DNA from: Thermococcus sp.
Lineage (GTDB): Archaea > Methanobacteriota_B > Thermococci > Thermococcales > Thermococcaceae
NCBI RefSeq assembly: GCF_015521605.1
Contig: NZ_WANV01000010.1
Location: forward strand, 1 to 40,780
Length of the DNA stretch: 40,780 nt
Reading direction: 5' to 3'
Under the pieces are notes generated by a model that saw nothing but the letters and a program-made list of their open reading frames with translations, had not been told where the DNA came from and ran no database searches. This document shows positions 22,930 to 32,573 of the stretch, piece after piece. Every line of letters starts with the position of its first letter. The stretch's first letter is position 1. The position numbers and the translations under genes are program-made.

Positions 22930-23964
22930 ATGCCAATGCGGTGGAAATTGCTGAGTGTTTTGTTACTTGGTTTGTTGGTTTTGAGTTCTTTTGGGAGTGC
23001 AGCACCAAACCAAGAGAAAGAACAGCCACTTAAAGTTCTAACTTACAATGGGGATAGGTATGTAGTTCCATTTGGGGCGTATGTAATTCACGAAAATGGA
23101 AGAACGCTAATTTACAACAAGCAGCATGAACTAATCGTGAGTGTATGTGATGACAACGTGCAAAAAGTATATGTTCCAACAAGAGGAGAAGTCCCAATAA
23201 CTCGTGTTTATCCAGTACCTTCGGGAGCACATGTATACTACAAAAGAGGCATAACGAAAGTGATTTACAGGGGAGATGTCATTTTGACCATTATGGAAAA
23301 AGACACAAATACAAATAAAATCAAAAGCAAGAGCTCAGCATTCCTTCCTGATTTCGATGGATGGATAGAGGATGCACAGGACTGGCATGTATCGGAAGTT
23401 ACATGGTTCTCTGCATATTGGGATGTTCCTACTTCACCATCTACCACCTCAAGCACTATATTTTTATTCCCGGCAATAGAACCTAGTGATGGAAGTGCCA
23501 TTATACAGCCAGTATTGGAATGGAAGAATAGGGAATCTCCAAAATGGACAATTGCATCTTGGTGGGTTATGGGCAGTGATTCTTTATACAGCACTCCTAT
23601 CGATGTGAGTGTTGGTGATACGATCTATGGTGTGATGGACTGGCATGAGAATCTTGCAATGTGGTCAGTCGAGACATGTGATGTAACAACGAATAAATGC
23701 ACAACTCTTTATACAGATATATTTGACCAATTCGGAAATGCTGTGTTTGTAGCCTTAGAGGGGTATGATGTTACAAGCAAATCGGATCTCCCAGGAGATA
23801 CATATTTTTACCAGGTACGGGCCTATAACTCCAATGGGGGATTTTATCCAGATTGGAAACCGTGGGTTAGTGAAGAGGCCCAGCAAGCTATAGGAGACGG
23901 ACTTAAGGTAGAGATACATTATTACTATGGGAAAACCGGCATATGGCTTCTGACGCCGAATTGA
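22930..23964 (+). CDS. Secreted beta-rich protein, possibly related to G1-type peptidase/ConA-like folds
   Basis: 344 residues from ATG 22930; ATGs at 22912 and 22936 are alternatives. A signal peptide (MRWKLLSVLLLGLLVLSSFG) is clear. Residues about 35-140 form repeated short strands (YNGDRYVVPFGAYVIHENG). Residues about 150-330 contain VTWFSAYWDVPTSPSTTSST, FLFPAIEPSDG, IIQPVLEW and WTIASWWVMG. This pattern recalls extracellular proteins with a concanavalin-like sandwich, such as eqolisin (G1) peptidases whose catalytic Gln and Glu lie in comparable strands. That relation is a low-confidence inference. The gene is AT-rich and first in a probable operon with 23972-24539. Confidence 0.75.
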   Translation: MPMRWKLLSVLLLGLLVLSSFGSAAPNQEKEQPLKVLTYNGDRYVVPFGAYVIHENGRTLIYNKQHELIVSVCDDNVQKVYVPTRGEVPITRVYPVPSGAHVYYKRGITKVIYRGDVILTIMEKDTNTNKIKSKSSAFLPDFDGWIEDAQDWHVSEVTWFSAYWDVPTSPSTTSSTIFLFPAIEPSDGSAIIQPVLEWKNRESPKWTIASWWVMGSDSLYSTPIDVSVGDTIYGVMDWHENLAMWSVETCDVTTNKCTTLYTDIFDQFGNAVFVALEGYDVTSKSDLPGDTYFYQVRAYNSNGGFYPDWKPWVSEEAQQAIGDGLKVEIHYYYGKTGIWLLTPN

Positions 23965-23971
23965 GGAGGGA

Positions 23972-24539
23972 ATGCAGATGCATGTGAGAAGCTCCAGCGT
24001 TCTTTTCTTATTATTTTTTTTGATAATTATTATGGTGGTACTAACAATGTATAAACCCCTACCAATGTTTGGGGAAACTTCAAAAAAACCCTGATAATAC
24101 TGTAAGACATGAATGCCTGCGCCCTGGTTATGGAGAGCTAAATACTCACTCCCTACAGCTGGATAAAAAGAAGCTCATTATCAGTGAAGGAAGACATTTT
24201 GTGGTTAGAGGTCATATCACAGGGAGGGAATACCACGTAGGGGAAGCTGGTGGGTCTGAGATTACATGCTACTATGATGGCCACGTAGTATTGAAGGCAT
24301 ATCTCGGTCCGGAAGCTTCAAAGGATTCTTGGAGCTATATGCAGGGAAAACTCACAGGTGTAGATGGCTTAGATATCAAAATCATCCCTCAGGAGTTCCC
24401 TTTAAAACCCAATGAAACTATAGACTTTCGAGTTGAGATACATGTCCAAAAAACTGGGACTTACTACCTTTATATAGTGGCCTTTGGAGAGGGAGGATGG
24501 AAAAGCTGGGATGTCGTAGAGATTGATGAAAAAACTTGA
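23972..24539 (+). pseudogene. Secreted hypothetical protein gene interrupted by a frameshift in an A7 run
   Basis: ATG 23972 or 23978, just after GAGGAGGGA, opens a frame with a signal sequence (SVLFLLFFLIIIMVVLT) that stops at TGA soon after the A7 run at 24082-24088. A second frame, open from TTG 24069 to 24539, encodes the rest: a beta-rich extracellular domain with CYYDGHVVLKAYLGPEA and DFRVEIHVQKTGTYYLYIVA. Removing one A from the A7 run joins the two into about 188 residues with no other defect. The second frame alone has neither start site nor signal peptide. It may be a recent pseudogene, a sequencing slip, or a gene read through by slippage. Function unknown; it follows 22930-23964 by 7 bases. 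Confidence 0.7.
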
Positions 24540-24622
24540 CATGGTGTTAGATAAATATTGTAGATCGTAGATAAAATGGAATAACAGCAACCATAGTTCA
24601 AAAGCGTTTGGAGGTTATCCCT

Positions 24623-25006
24623 ATGACAGCAAAGGAATTCACACTTTCTATTGTTTTCATAGCCCTGATCATTGAGCTAATGATGCTTATCCTCAGTAAA
24701 ATTGGGGGCTGGATCACTGACGTAGGGGGCGATCTGGCCGTTGTTGGGGTTATTATTTTTGTTCCTGCCCTTGCAACGCTTCTCTTTCTTTCATATCTCC
24801 GTGTTCCAGCTGGAGAGTTTGGAGCCTTGGCAACTTTGACAACACCACTCACAATACTCCTCCAGGTCATGACTGCGAGGGTATTAAGTCCCGGCTACTA
24901 CGATGAGAGTTCGGGTGGAGTAGTTGTTACCCTCCTTTTCTACATTGGGTTCTTGTTGGGGATAGCGTTTTACAAAGCCTTCCAACCATTTAAGGCAAGT
25001 CGCTAA
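24623..25006 (+). CDS. Small polytopic membrane protein, unknown function
   Basis: 127 residues from ATG 24623, with GGAGGTTAT upstream. Four hydrophobic segments: about 7-28, 37-60, 68-88 and 102-122. No charged or catalytic motif in the membrane. Last gene of the AT-rich block that starts at 22716. Confidence 0.75.
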   Translation: MTAKEFTLSIVFIALIIELMMLILSKIGGWITDVGGDLAVVGVIIFVPALATLLFLSYLRVPAGEFGALATLTTPLTILLQVMTARVLSPGYYDESSGGVVVTLLFYIGFLLGIAFYKAFQPFKASR

Positions 25007-25175
25007 AAGCTACGTAGCGGTGATCCGGAAATGAAGACGTCGAAAACAGCCCTTCTTCCTTTCTGTCTCCCGTACCCAACTGCAGAGACGTATTTCTGTT
25101 CATTCTAGTAGAAGATACTTCGAGGAACACAAAAGCATAAAATCCTGAGTGTCGAAATACCCGCAGGTGAAGGCT
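25007..25175. other. Non-coding gap at the right border of the AT-rich block
   Basis: 169 bases with no open frame with a credible start. GC returns toward the average. A TATA-like GCATAAAATCC (about 25134-25144) precedes the acetyltransferase. No target-site repeat, tRNA or integrase remnant was seen. Confidence 0.4.
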
Positions 25176-25988
25176 ATGAACCCAACCATCCGCGAAGCCC
25201 AACCCGAGGACAGGCCCTTCATCGAGGAGATAGCGCGTTTAACCTGGGGTGGTGAGGACTATCTGGCGAGGGTCTTCGACGATTGGGTCAAGGACGGGAA
25301 CTTCTACGTCCTTGAGCTCGGTGGGAAAGTAATAGGAACTGCCAAGCTCACCCTTTTGCCGGGAAAAGTTGGCTGGCTGGAGGGACTTCGCGTTCACCCT
25401 GACTACCGCGGCAGGGGATACGGAAGGCTCTTGCACAGCTTCATGCTCGAACTGGGCGAGGGGCTCGCCCGGGAGGGAAGGATCGAAGCCCTTGAGTTCT
25501 CCACGTACTTCCTGAACAGGGAGAGCATTGCGATGGCGAAGAGGGACGGGTTCTCAATAATCGCGAAGTTCTTCAACATGGGGGCAAAGGTTTCCACCTT
25601 CGAACCGGAGGCCGTCGAGAGGGCGGAGCTGAGCATTGATGACCTGGCCTTTGGTATCGTCCCCCTTGGCTGGAAATTTGTTCACAGAAGCGAGGAAGCC
25701 CTGAGATGGCTGAGGGAAAAGGGAGAGGTGTACGAGATCAACGGCTTCAAGTTTCTTACCCCGAAAGGGGAGGCAACGTTTACCCCTCTTTCCACGGGCC
25801 TAGCGTGCCTAAGGGCTATGCTTCCGGGAATGGCGTGGGCTGCCATGAAAATGGGGCGGGAAGAGTTCGACCTCATGATTCCCAGCGGCATGAAACCCGT
25901 CCTCCCGGGACTGAAAAGGCTCGGCCTCTTCCTCTGGGACGAGACAGAGGAACCGAACGTGCTGGTGTTCAGGAAGAAACTCCCGTAA
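25176..25988 (+). CDS. GNAT acetyltransferase with extended C-terminal domain
   Basis: 270 residues from ATG 25176, after AGGTGAAGGCT. The GNAT core is residues 1-150: motif A VHPDYRGRGYGRLLHSFML binds acetyl-CoA. The C-terminal 120 residues (FVHRSEEALRWLREKGEVYE onward, to EEPNVLVFRKKLP) form a second, degenerate GNAT-like half. Substrate unknown. Confidence 0.82.
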   Translation: MNPTIREAQPEDRPFIEEIARLTWGGEDYLARVFDDWVKDGNFYVLELGGKVIGTAKLTLLPGKVGWLEGLRVHPDYRGRGYGRLLHSFMLELGEGLAREGRIEALEFSTYFLNRESIAMAKRDGFSIIAKFFNMGAKVSTFEPEAVERAELSIDDLAFGIVPLGWKFVHRSEEALRWLREKGEVYEINGFKFLTPKGEATFTPLSTGLACLRAMLPGMAWAAMKMGREEFDLMIPSGMKPVLPGLKRLGLFLWDETEEPNVLVFRKKLP

Positions 25989-26028
25989 GAAGGACTTTAA
26001 GGGCACCTTGAGAAAAGGGGGAGGTTCA

Positions 26029-26490
26029 ATGAGAATCAAGTCCCTCGAAACTGAAATTGAAAGGCGCGCCTGCATTGAAATTGTCAGGGAGCTGCCAGAG
26101 TGGTTCAACGAGAGGGGAATAGAGGCCATCGGACGGGACTTAACTAGAGGAGAAACGTTCATAGCCGTCGAAGACGGCCAAGTCCTCGGCTTCGCAACGA
26201 TAAAGCCGGTGAGTGATAGGGCCCTCGAAATCCTCTGGATGGCCGTTAGGAGGGGGCTGAGGGGTAAGGGAATAGGCACGAGGCTGCTCCTGTTCGTCGA
26301 AGAGTGGGCGGGGGAGAGGGGCTTTGAGGTTCTCGTCGTCAAGACCTCGGGCGACCTCTCGTATAAGCCCTACGAGGAGACGAGGCGGTTCTATGAAAAG
26401 AACGGCTTCGTGAGAATAGCGCTGATTGACCCCTACCCAGAATGGGGCGAGCCGGCGCTGATTTATGTGAAGTGTCCCCTCAAAATTTAA
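26029..26490 (+). CDS. GNAT acetyltransferase
   Basis: 153 residues from ATG 26029, with GGGGGAGG upstream. Motif A is VRRGLRGKGIGTRLLLFVE, followed by YEETRRFYEKNGFVRIA, the usual motif B. Starts 40 bases after the previous acetyltransferase and is probably cotranscribed. The product resembles small-molecule or aminoglycoside-type acetyltransferases; substrate not determined. Confidence 0.87.
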   Translation: MRIKSLETEIERRACIEIVRELPEWFNERGIEAIGRDLTRGETFIAVEDGQVLGFATIKPVSDRALEILWMAVRRGLRGKGIGTRLLLFVEEWAGERGFEVLVVKTSGDLSYKPYEETRRFYEKNGFVRIALIDPYPEWGEPALIYVKCPLKI

Positions 26491-26514
26491 ATGTAAAGTT
26501 TTTCATCCTTTTCC

Positions 26515-27708
26515 ATGCACTGGAGTGAAATTCCGAGGGAAGCCAAGGCCTACATGCTCTACCACACACTCATCGCCCCAGGTCTGATAGTCTGGATCCT
26601 CTTCCCGCTCTACCTGATGGAGACCGGCTACTCGGTTCTGGAGGTCGGGGCGTTCTTCACGGCCGTCAACATCATCGCGATTCCCTTAACGTACCTCTTC
26701 GGCAGGCTGTTCAACCGCTGGGACATCAAGAAGGGCCTCATCGCGATAGACGTACTCGACGGCATCGCCTACGTCCTCTACGGCCTTGCCGGAGGTGCCA
26801 TGGCCCCCCTCATGCTCTTCGTCGGAAGAACCGTGGAGAAGCTCTCAACGATCCTCTACCCCCTCTATCGAGCCTACGAGCAGATAATCTACCCAGAGGA
26901 CAAGTACGAGGAGATATTCGCCTGGCACCTCCGTCTGCCGGAGATAGCGAGACTGATAACCTTCCCGGTTCTCGGCTACATCTTCGGCTACCTATATCCC
27001 GGCGCGGAGAGCTACCGGTGGGCATTCCTATTCTTCGGTCTCTTCTCGGCCGTTACGGTCGCCTACATCCGGCTCTTCCTGCCATCGGTCGGCAGGGAGG
27101 AGAGGATAACGCCGGAGGGATTCACCTTCAAGGCTGGTGAGTTCAAGCTCCTCCTCGCCTTCGAGGCCTTACTAACGCTCGCCTGGGCGCTCGCCCCGGA
27201 GCTGGTGCTCATCAACTACGTCGTCTTCGTGCTGCATAAGACGGTCTTTGAGGTAACGCTCATTGCCTGCGCGAGCAGTCTGGCATCGATAATCGGCACC
27301 TACGCCAGTGAGAGGGTTCCAAAGGGGAGAGACTTCCAGGTCATCGGCCTCGGAATGTTTATCAACGCGGTCTACGCGCTGGTCATGGCGCTCTCACCGC
27401 CCTTCTGGCTGGCGCTGGCGGTGTATGCCCTCGGCGACTTCGGAAACACGCTCTGGCTCCCCTTCTACCGCTCATGGCAGTTCTCGCTGATTCCGAAGGA
27501 GCGTGCCAGCGAGTTCCACGCTGCAATATCGAGCTACAACAGGCTTATCGGCCTCGTCACACCATTCATTGCCGGCGCACTGGCGAGCGTCCATGCAACG
27601 CTGCCGTACGCGGCGAGCCTGGTGCTGTTTTTGGTAACGGGAGCCCTGTTCATGTGGCTCTACAAATCCAGGACGGCAGGAGCACCGGCGTCTAAACCTC
27701 AACCCTAG
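26515..27708 (+). CDS. Major facilitator superfamily-like membrane protein
   Basis: 397 residues with about 12 membrane segments. FGRLFNRWDIKKGL is the loop 2-3 region and SERVPKGRDFQ the equivalent in the second half, in keeping with MFS two-fold symmetry. The start is about 27 bases after a TATA box (AAATTTAAATG, near 26484-26493) and has no ribosome-binding site, so it is probably leaderless. Substrate unknown. Confidence 0.83.
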   Translation: MHWSEIPREAKAYMLYHTLIAPGLIVWILFPLYLMETGYSVLEVGAFFTAVNIIAIPLTYLFGRLFNRWDIKKGLIAIDVLDGIAYVLYGLAGGAMAPLMLFVGRTVEKLSTILYPLYRAYEQIIYPEDKYEEIFAWHLRLPEIARLITFPVLGYIFGYLYPGAESYRWAFLFFGLFSAVTVAYIRLFLPSVGREERITPEGFTFKAGEFKLLLAFEALLTLAWALAPELVLINYVVFVLHKTVFEVTLIACASSLASIIGTYASERVPKGRDFQVIGLGMFINAVYALVMALSPPFWLALAVYALGDFGNTLWLPFYRSWQFSLIPKERASEFHAAISSYNRLIGLVTPFIAGALASVHATLPYAASLVLFLVTGALFMWLYKSRTAGAPASKPQP

Positions 27709-27746
27709 TCCTCAAGCGCCTGCTTCCAGTCCCTCATAACGCCACC

Positions 27747-28310
27747 TCAGAACTCCGGAATCCTTATCGGTGCCTGCAGCTCCTTCTCGTTCTTCTCAAG
27801 GTTCGTCGCGAGCATGCGTATCCTTTCACATCCCTTTATCTCCCTGATGAACTCGGCCACGCTCCTGGGCACAAGCTCCTCCCAGGGCTGTCCCTCGATC
27901 ATGCGCTTCCGTATCTCGGTCGCCGAGAGGATGTCCTTCCTGAACATCGGTTGAACTATCACCTCATAGCCCTTCTCGCGGAAGAGCTGTGCAACGAGCG
28001 AGTTGCCGGTGAAGACGACGTCGAAGCGCGGAACCATGCTGACCACGTAGGTCGCCCAGATGGCGTTGAAGTTTATGTCCGGGAGAGGAATCAGGTAGTA
28101 GTGCTTCTCCAGACCCGCCTCGTTCAGCGCCCTGATGAGCATTTCCATCCTCTCGCTCGTCGTGAATGGGTTCTTCAGCGTGTGGCTGGCCTGGGCGCTT
28201 CCGATTCCTATGATTACCTCATCAACCTGGGAAAAAACGAATTCAAGGGCCTTAATGTGCCCGTTGTGAACCGGCTGAAACCGGCCGACGAAGAGACCTC
28301 TTTTAACCAT
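27747..28310 (-). CDS. nadM: Nicotinamide-nucleotide adenylyltransferase (archaeal NadM)
   Basis: 187 residues from ATG 28310, with GGAGGTGAAAGTG upstream. The nucleotidyltransferase GRFQPVHNGH (HxGH, about residues 8-17), FTTSERMEM and SATEIRKRM motifs are all present. It joins NMN and ATP to make NAD+. Its ribosome-binding site lies inside the end of the PIN toxin gene and the two overlap by 8 bases, so NAD synthesis is in one transcript with a toxin-antitoxin pair. Confidence 0.95.
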   Translation of the reverse strand: MVKRGLFVGRFQPVHNGHIKALEFVFSQVDEVIIGIGSAQASHTLKNPFTTSERMEMLIRALNEAGLEKHYYLIPLPDINFNAIWATYVVSMVPRFDVVFTGNSLVAQLFREKGYEVIVQPMFRKDILSATEIRKRMIEGQPWEELVPRSVAEFIREIKGCERIRMLATNLEKNEKELQAPIRIPEF

Positions 28311-28752
28311 CACTTTCACCTCCAATCAGGGAAATTTCTTCGTTTTTGGCGGCATCCACGAAGTCGGAATCAAGCGTCACCAAGGTCACTCCGTAGAATT
28401 TCGCCGTAGCAAGGATTATAGCGTCGTTGGGGAGAAGGGCATGTTTCATCATCAGTTCAAAAGCGAGGTCGCTTACCTCTTCCGTTAGGGGAAGCTCTGA
28501 GAAGTTCTCGCGTAGGAACCTGTGGAGCTTGGAAATCTCGTTCCGATGCTTAAGAAGTTCCTCTCTGTTGCCCCTTAACGTGCGGTAGCTTTTCCCGGTG
28601 ATGTTCTTCAGGAATATGAAGAGCACCTCGCTGAATATCACGGAGTTTATGAACTTGGGGTTGTTCCCAAGGCCGTTCAGCACCTCCCTCGCCCTAGGAT
28701 TCCCCTTGAGGGCCTCAAGGATTACGGAAGAATCAACCAAATAGCTCCTCAT
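28303..28752 (-). CDS. vapC: PIN-domain ribonuclease toxin, VapC type
   Basis: 149 residues. Acidic PIN residues appear in LVDSSV (Asp7), in SEVLFIF (Glu about 42), PNDAIILATA and TLDSDF. Its start overlaps the upstream antitoxin by 20 bases and its end overlaps nadM by 8 bases. It is a second VapC in the window, clearly divergent from 6809-7282. RNA target unknown. Confidence 0.88.
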   Translation of the reverse strand: MRSYLVDSSVILEALKGNPRAREVLNGLGNNPKFINSVIFSEVLFIFLKNITGKSYRTLRGNREELLKHRNEISKLHRFLRENFSELPLTEEVSDLAFELMMKHALLPNDAIILATAKFYGVTLVTLDSDFVDAAKNEEISLIGGESDG

Positions 28753-28936
28753 ACAGCTCCAACCTCATCTCTTTTGAGGACTTCTCCGAGGGCATAATTC
28801 CAAAGACGTCATCCAGGGTAACGGAGGGCTTTTTCTTCAGCTTCAAAAGGCCCGCCGTCAGGGCTTCCAGCTCCTTTTTAAACAGCTCCTCCATCCCATC
28901 TGGAACGGAGATTTTCACGGTTATCTCACCCATCAT
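28733..28936 (-). CDS. vapB: VapB-like antitoxin
   Basis: 67 residues from ATG 28936 (GGTGGTGAG; ATG 28933 is equally possible). The N-terminus GEITVKISVPDGMEELFKKE looks like the strand and helix of a small antitoxin DNA-binding domain. The C-terminal half, VTLDDVFGIMPSEKSSKEMR, is the likely toxin-binding tail. A TATA-like GTTTATCAAC (minus strand, about 28965-28975) starts the vapB-vapC-nadM operon. Confidence 0.78.
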   Translation of the reverse strand: MMGEITVKISVPDGMEELFKKELEALTAGLLKLKKKPSVTLDDVFGIMPSEKSSKEMRLELYEELFG

Positions 28937-29023
28937 CTCACCACCCCAATCTAAGGATTTGAAGTTGATAAACCTTCTCAACAGGAGGTTACCCTCGAAT
29001 TCCAAGGGAAAAGTTTGGCTTCA

Positions 29024-29803
<780 letters not shown>

Positions 29804-29850
29804 CTAAAGCTTATTAACGGTTGGGGCTTTAAAGGGTTTGGAAGATGGTC

Positions 29851-31446
29851 ATGAGAAAGCTAATCCCTCTCCTGCTGATTCTCATCGTGGTAGTTTCGGG
29901 CTGCCTCTTCAAACCACCGGCCGAGGTCAGGTTCTCCGTCGACAAGACGCTTGTACGGCCGGGCGGAACGATTCACGTGATGATACTCGTCAATAACACC
30001 GGCAAGGTTGGCCTCACCGGTGCGACACTTGTTCTGGGCGACGACAGCTTTCAGATACTCCAGGAGCCGAAGTTTCCGGAGGTACTACCCGTAGGTGATG
30101 CGGTGCAGCTCGTCTGGATTCTAAGGGCACCGATGAAGCCCGGAGTCTACAACCTGAAGCTGTCTCTTGAGCTCACCGATGAGCTCAAACGCTCCTGGAC
30201 TGGATTTTACGGGCAGTTCAGGATAACGGTGTCGAGCGAAGCCGGGCCCTCTGATGATGTCGAGATCAGCGTGGAGGCGCCCAGTGTGATCAGCGGCGGG
30301 GAAACCGCCGATATAACCGTGGTCATCAAAAACAAGCTCGACGTCCCGATAGAGCTCCGCGACCTCAGCTTCAACCTGTTCAACGGTATGAAGATCGTAA
30401 GCGCCAACGCCCTCCCAGCAACGGTCGACGGAAATGGGGAGGTCAGGGTGAGCTACACTGTAAAGGCACCCTACGCCTACCGCGAGGGGTACATCTCGGC
30501 CATCCTCAGGTACGCGATAAGCGGCGCCGAGGGCAGCACCGTCAAGAGCTTTCCAATGAAGGTAGTGTGGAGGCCCTGGAACCAGAGCAGGGAAGTCCTC
30601 AAGGAGGCCTACGGTCTGAAGTACCACTGGGTAACCGACGAGTACATAGTTGACGGCTACTGGATGGAGCTCTACAACTCGACGTCGGAGTTCAACAGGA
30701 CGGAGCTCAGAAACATTGCACTGAAGGTAATCGGGGATGCAGAGTCGGAGTCCCAGGCCGCGGAGGCAATATACGGCTGGATGATGAGGACATATTCCCT
30801 GGGCGACACGACGTCCAGCCTTGAGCCCTCAAAGATACTTCAGCAGGACAGGATAAGCTACGCCGAGGCACAAATACTGATCACCGCCATGCTCCGCTCG
30901 GTGGACATCCCGGCGAGGATAATAACGCTCTCAAACGGAACAGACTGCACCCTCAGACCCATGACGGAGTTCTACACCGCCGACGGATGGTACATAGTGG
31001 ACGTGAGGCACGGGTTCGTCGGGTCGATTGACGAGTACATCGCCAGCCCGTACTTCCCGAAGATATATCAGCTCGTGACCCGCGACGGATACAGGGTGGT
31101 CGCCCAGGCACCGGCCACCCTGAAAGGACACGAACACGTCGATGTTACCGGAGATTTCCTCGCGAACTTGGAGGACAGACTCCTCAAGATGGTGACTGAA
31201 AGGCTCAACCCAGAGCTCCGCTCGAAGCTTATGATAGTCATGAACAACCTCGACGAGAACGAGAGGCTCTACGCCCTCTTCCTCTTTGCCTCGGCGCCCA
31301 GTGAAGATGACCTGAACAGGGTGCTGAGCGAGTACAGCACGGGCAAGATAGAGCAAGACGTAAAAACCATGTACGAGTTCTACAAGAACATGACCTGGAG
31401 GGACGACTTCACCAGGTACTGGAAGATATTTGCGGGGGAGGTGTGA
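29851..31446 (+). CDS. Lipoprotein with Ig-like repeats and an inactive transglutaminase-like domain
   Basis: 531 residues from ATG 29851 (ATG 29845 also possible). The lipobox is [10 protein letters not shown]. Residues about 25-240 hold two CARDB/Ig-like domains ([35 protein letters not shown]). Residues about 300-390 have the transglutaminase-like frame [19 protein letters not shown] and GWYIVDV. The catalytic Cys is replaced by Tyr337, the His falls at Arg369 or its neighbours, and only Asp384 is kept. It is therefore expected to bind rather than catalyse. The C-terminal 130 residues are helical. Its stop overlaps Trm56 by one base. Confidence 0.82.
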   Translation: MRKLIPLLLILIVVVSGCLFKPPAEVRFSVDKTLVRPGGTIHVMILVNNTGKVGLTGATLVLGDDSFQILQEPKFPEVLPVGDAVQLVWILRAPMKPGVYNLKLSLELTDELKRSWTGFYGQFRITVSSEAGPSDDVEISVEAPSVISGGETADITVVIKNKLDVPIELRDLSFNLFNGMKIVSANALPATVDGNGEVRVSYTVKAPYAYREGYISAILRYAISGAEGSTVKSFPMKVVWRPWNQSREVLKEAYGLKYHWVTDEYIVDGYWMELYNSTSEFNRTELRNIALKVIGDAESESQAAEAIYGWMMRTYSLGDTTSSLEPSKILQQDRISYAEAQILITAMLRSVDIPARIITLSNGTDCTLRPMTEFYTADGWYIVDVRHGFVGSIDEYIASPYFPKIYQLVTRDGYRVVAQAPATLKGHEHVDVTGDFLANLEDRLLKMVTERLNPELRSKLMIVMNNLDENERLYALFLFASAPSEDDLNRVLSEYSTGKIEQDVKTMYEFYKNMTWRDDFTRYWKIFAGEV

Positions 31447-31982
31447 TGATAGCCGTTCTGAGACTCGGACACAGGCCCGAGAGGGACAAGAGGATAACCA
31501 CCCACGTGGCACTGACGGCGAGGGCCTTTGGGGCGGATAAAATAATCATCGCCGCCGAGGAAGACGAGCACGTGAGGGAGAGCGTCGAGGACGTTGTTCG
31601 GAGGTGGGGAGGACCCTTTGAGATAGCCTTCGACCCCGGCTGGAAGAGAATTCTGAGGGAGTGGAAGGAGCGGGGAGGGGTGATAGTCCACCTCACGATG
31701 TACGGAGTTCACATCGACGACGCCATGCCGGGGATCAGGGAAGAGCTGAAGGATGGAAGGGACATCCTCGTCGTAGTCGGTGCCGAAAAGGTGCCGAGGG
31801 ATGTCTACGACATCGCCGATTACAACGTCGGCGTGGGGAACCAGCCTCACAGCGAGGTCGCGGCTCTGGCCGTGTTCCTCGACAGGCTCCTCGACGGGGA
31901 GGGCTTGAGGAAGGAGTTCCAGAACGCAAAGCTCAGAATAATCCCGCAGGAGAGGGGCAAAAAGATAATCGAGCTGGAGTGA
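31446..31982 (+). CDS. trm56: tRNA (cytidine-56) 2'-O-methyltransferase Trm56
   Basis: 178 residues starting at ATG 31446, with GGGGGAGGTGTG before it. The N-terminal [20 protein letters not shown] and [10 protein letters not shown] are hallmark sequences of archaeal aTrm56, a SPOUT-fold methyltransferase. The C-terminal trefoil knot includes [13 protein letters not shown] and [16 protein letters not shown]. It methylates ribose of C56 in the T-loop of tRNAs in archaea. It overlaps the lipoprotein stop by one base and is followed 10 bases later by the phosphatidyltransferase. Confidence 0.95.
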   Translation: MIAVLRLGHRPERDKRITTHVALTARAFGADKIIIAAEEDEHVRESVEDVVRRWGGPFEIAFDPGWKRILREWKERGGVIVHLTMYGVHIDDAMPGIREELKDGRDILVVVGAEKVPRDVYDIADYNVGVGNQPHSEVAALAVFLDRLLDGEGLRKEFQNAKLRIIPQERGKKIIELE

Positions 31983-31992
31983 GGGGGTTCAA

Positions 31993-32556
31993 ATGGTTCT
32001 CAACAGATACCGCGGGAACGTGAAGGGTTACCTGGAGGCAATCGTCAGGCCCCTCGCGAAGGCCGGCGTCACACCGAACCAGATAACAGTCCTCGGCCTG
32101 CTGATAAGCCTTGCCGGTGCTTACTTCTTCTACCTGGGAGAACAGGTCATCGCGGCGCTCATTCTACTTTTCGGCTCGCTTATAGACGCCCTCGATGGAA
32201 CGCTCGCGAGGCTCACAGGGAAGACGAGCCGCTTCGGGGCCTTCCTCGACTCCACCTTCGACAGGATAAGCGACGGTGCGGTGTTCCTCGGAATAGCCCT
32301 CGGGAACCTCGCGGACTGGCGAGTGGCCTTCATCGCCTTCATGGGGAGCTATCTGGTGAGCTACGAGAGGTGCAGGGCGGAGCTGGCCGGTTCAGGGAGG
32401 CTGGCCGTTGGAATAGCGGAGAGGGCCGAGAGGCTGCTCATACTCATATTTGCGGCGCTCTTCGGCCACGTCGAGTACGGTGTTTACCTGGTGGCGGTGC
32501 TCGCGTGGATAACCGTCCTTCAGAGGATGTGGGCCGCCTACCAGAGGCTCAAATGA
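31993..32556 (+). CDS. CDP-alcohol phosphatidyltransferase, probable archaetidylinositol phosphate synthase
   Basis: 187 residues. The complete CDP-alcohol phosphatidyltransferase motif is DALDGTLARLTGKTSRFG followed by AFLDSTFD, matching DxxDGxxARx(8)GxxxDxxxD at about residues 66-91. There are six membrane helices. In Thermococcales the enzyme adjacent to Trm56 is likely to make archaetidylinositol phosphate from CDP-archaeol and inositol phosphate; this substrate is inference from lineage and length. The downstream guide RNA begins 17 bases after the stop. Confidence 0.87.
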   Translation: MVLNRYRGNVKGYLEAIVRPLAKAGVTPNQITVLGLLISLAGAYFFYLGEQVIAALILLFGSLIDALDGTLARLTGKTSRFGAFLDSTFDRISDGAVFLGIALGNLADWRVAFIAFMGSYLVSYERCRAELAGSGRLAVGIAERAERLLILIFAALFGHVEYGVYLVAVLAWITVLQRMWAAYQRLK

Positions 32557-32573
32557 GAAAGAAGGAATAAAAC

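Noticed and set aside
24069-24539. TTG-started frame taken as an intact gene
   Set aside because: No ribosome-binding site or promoter, and the signal peptide sits in the other frame just upstream; a one-base slip in A7 explains the layout better.
22716-25175. Integrated virus or plasmid
   Set aside because: No integrase, replication gene, structural protein, tRNA or direct repeat at the borders; only composition and unknown exported genes.
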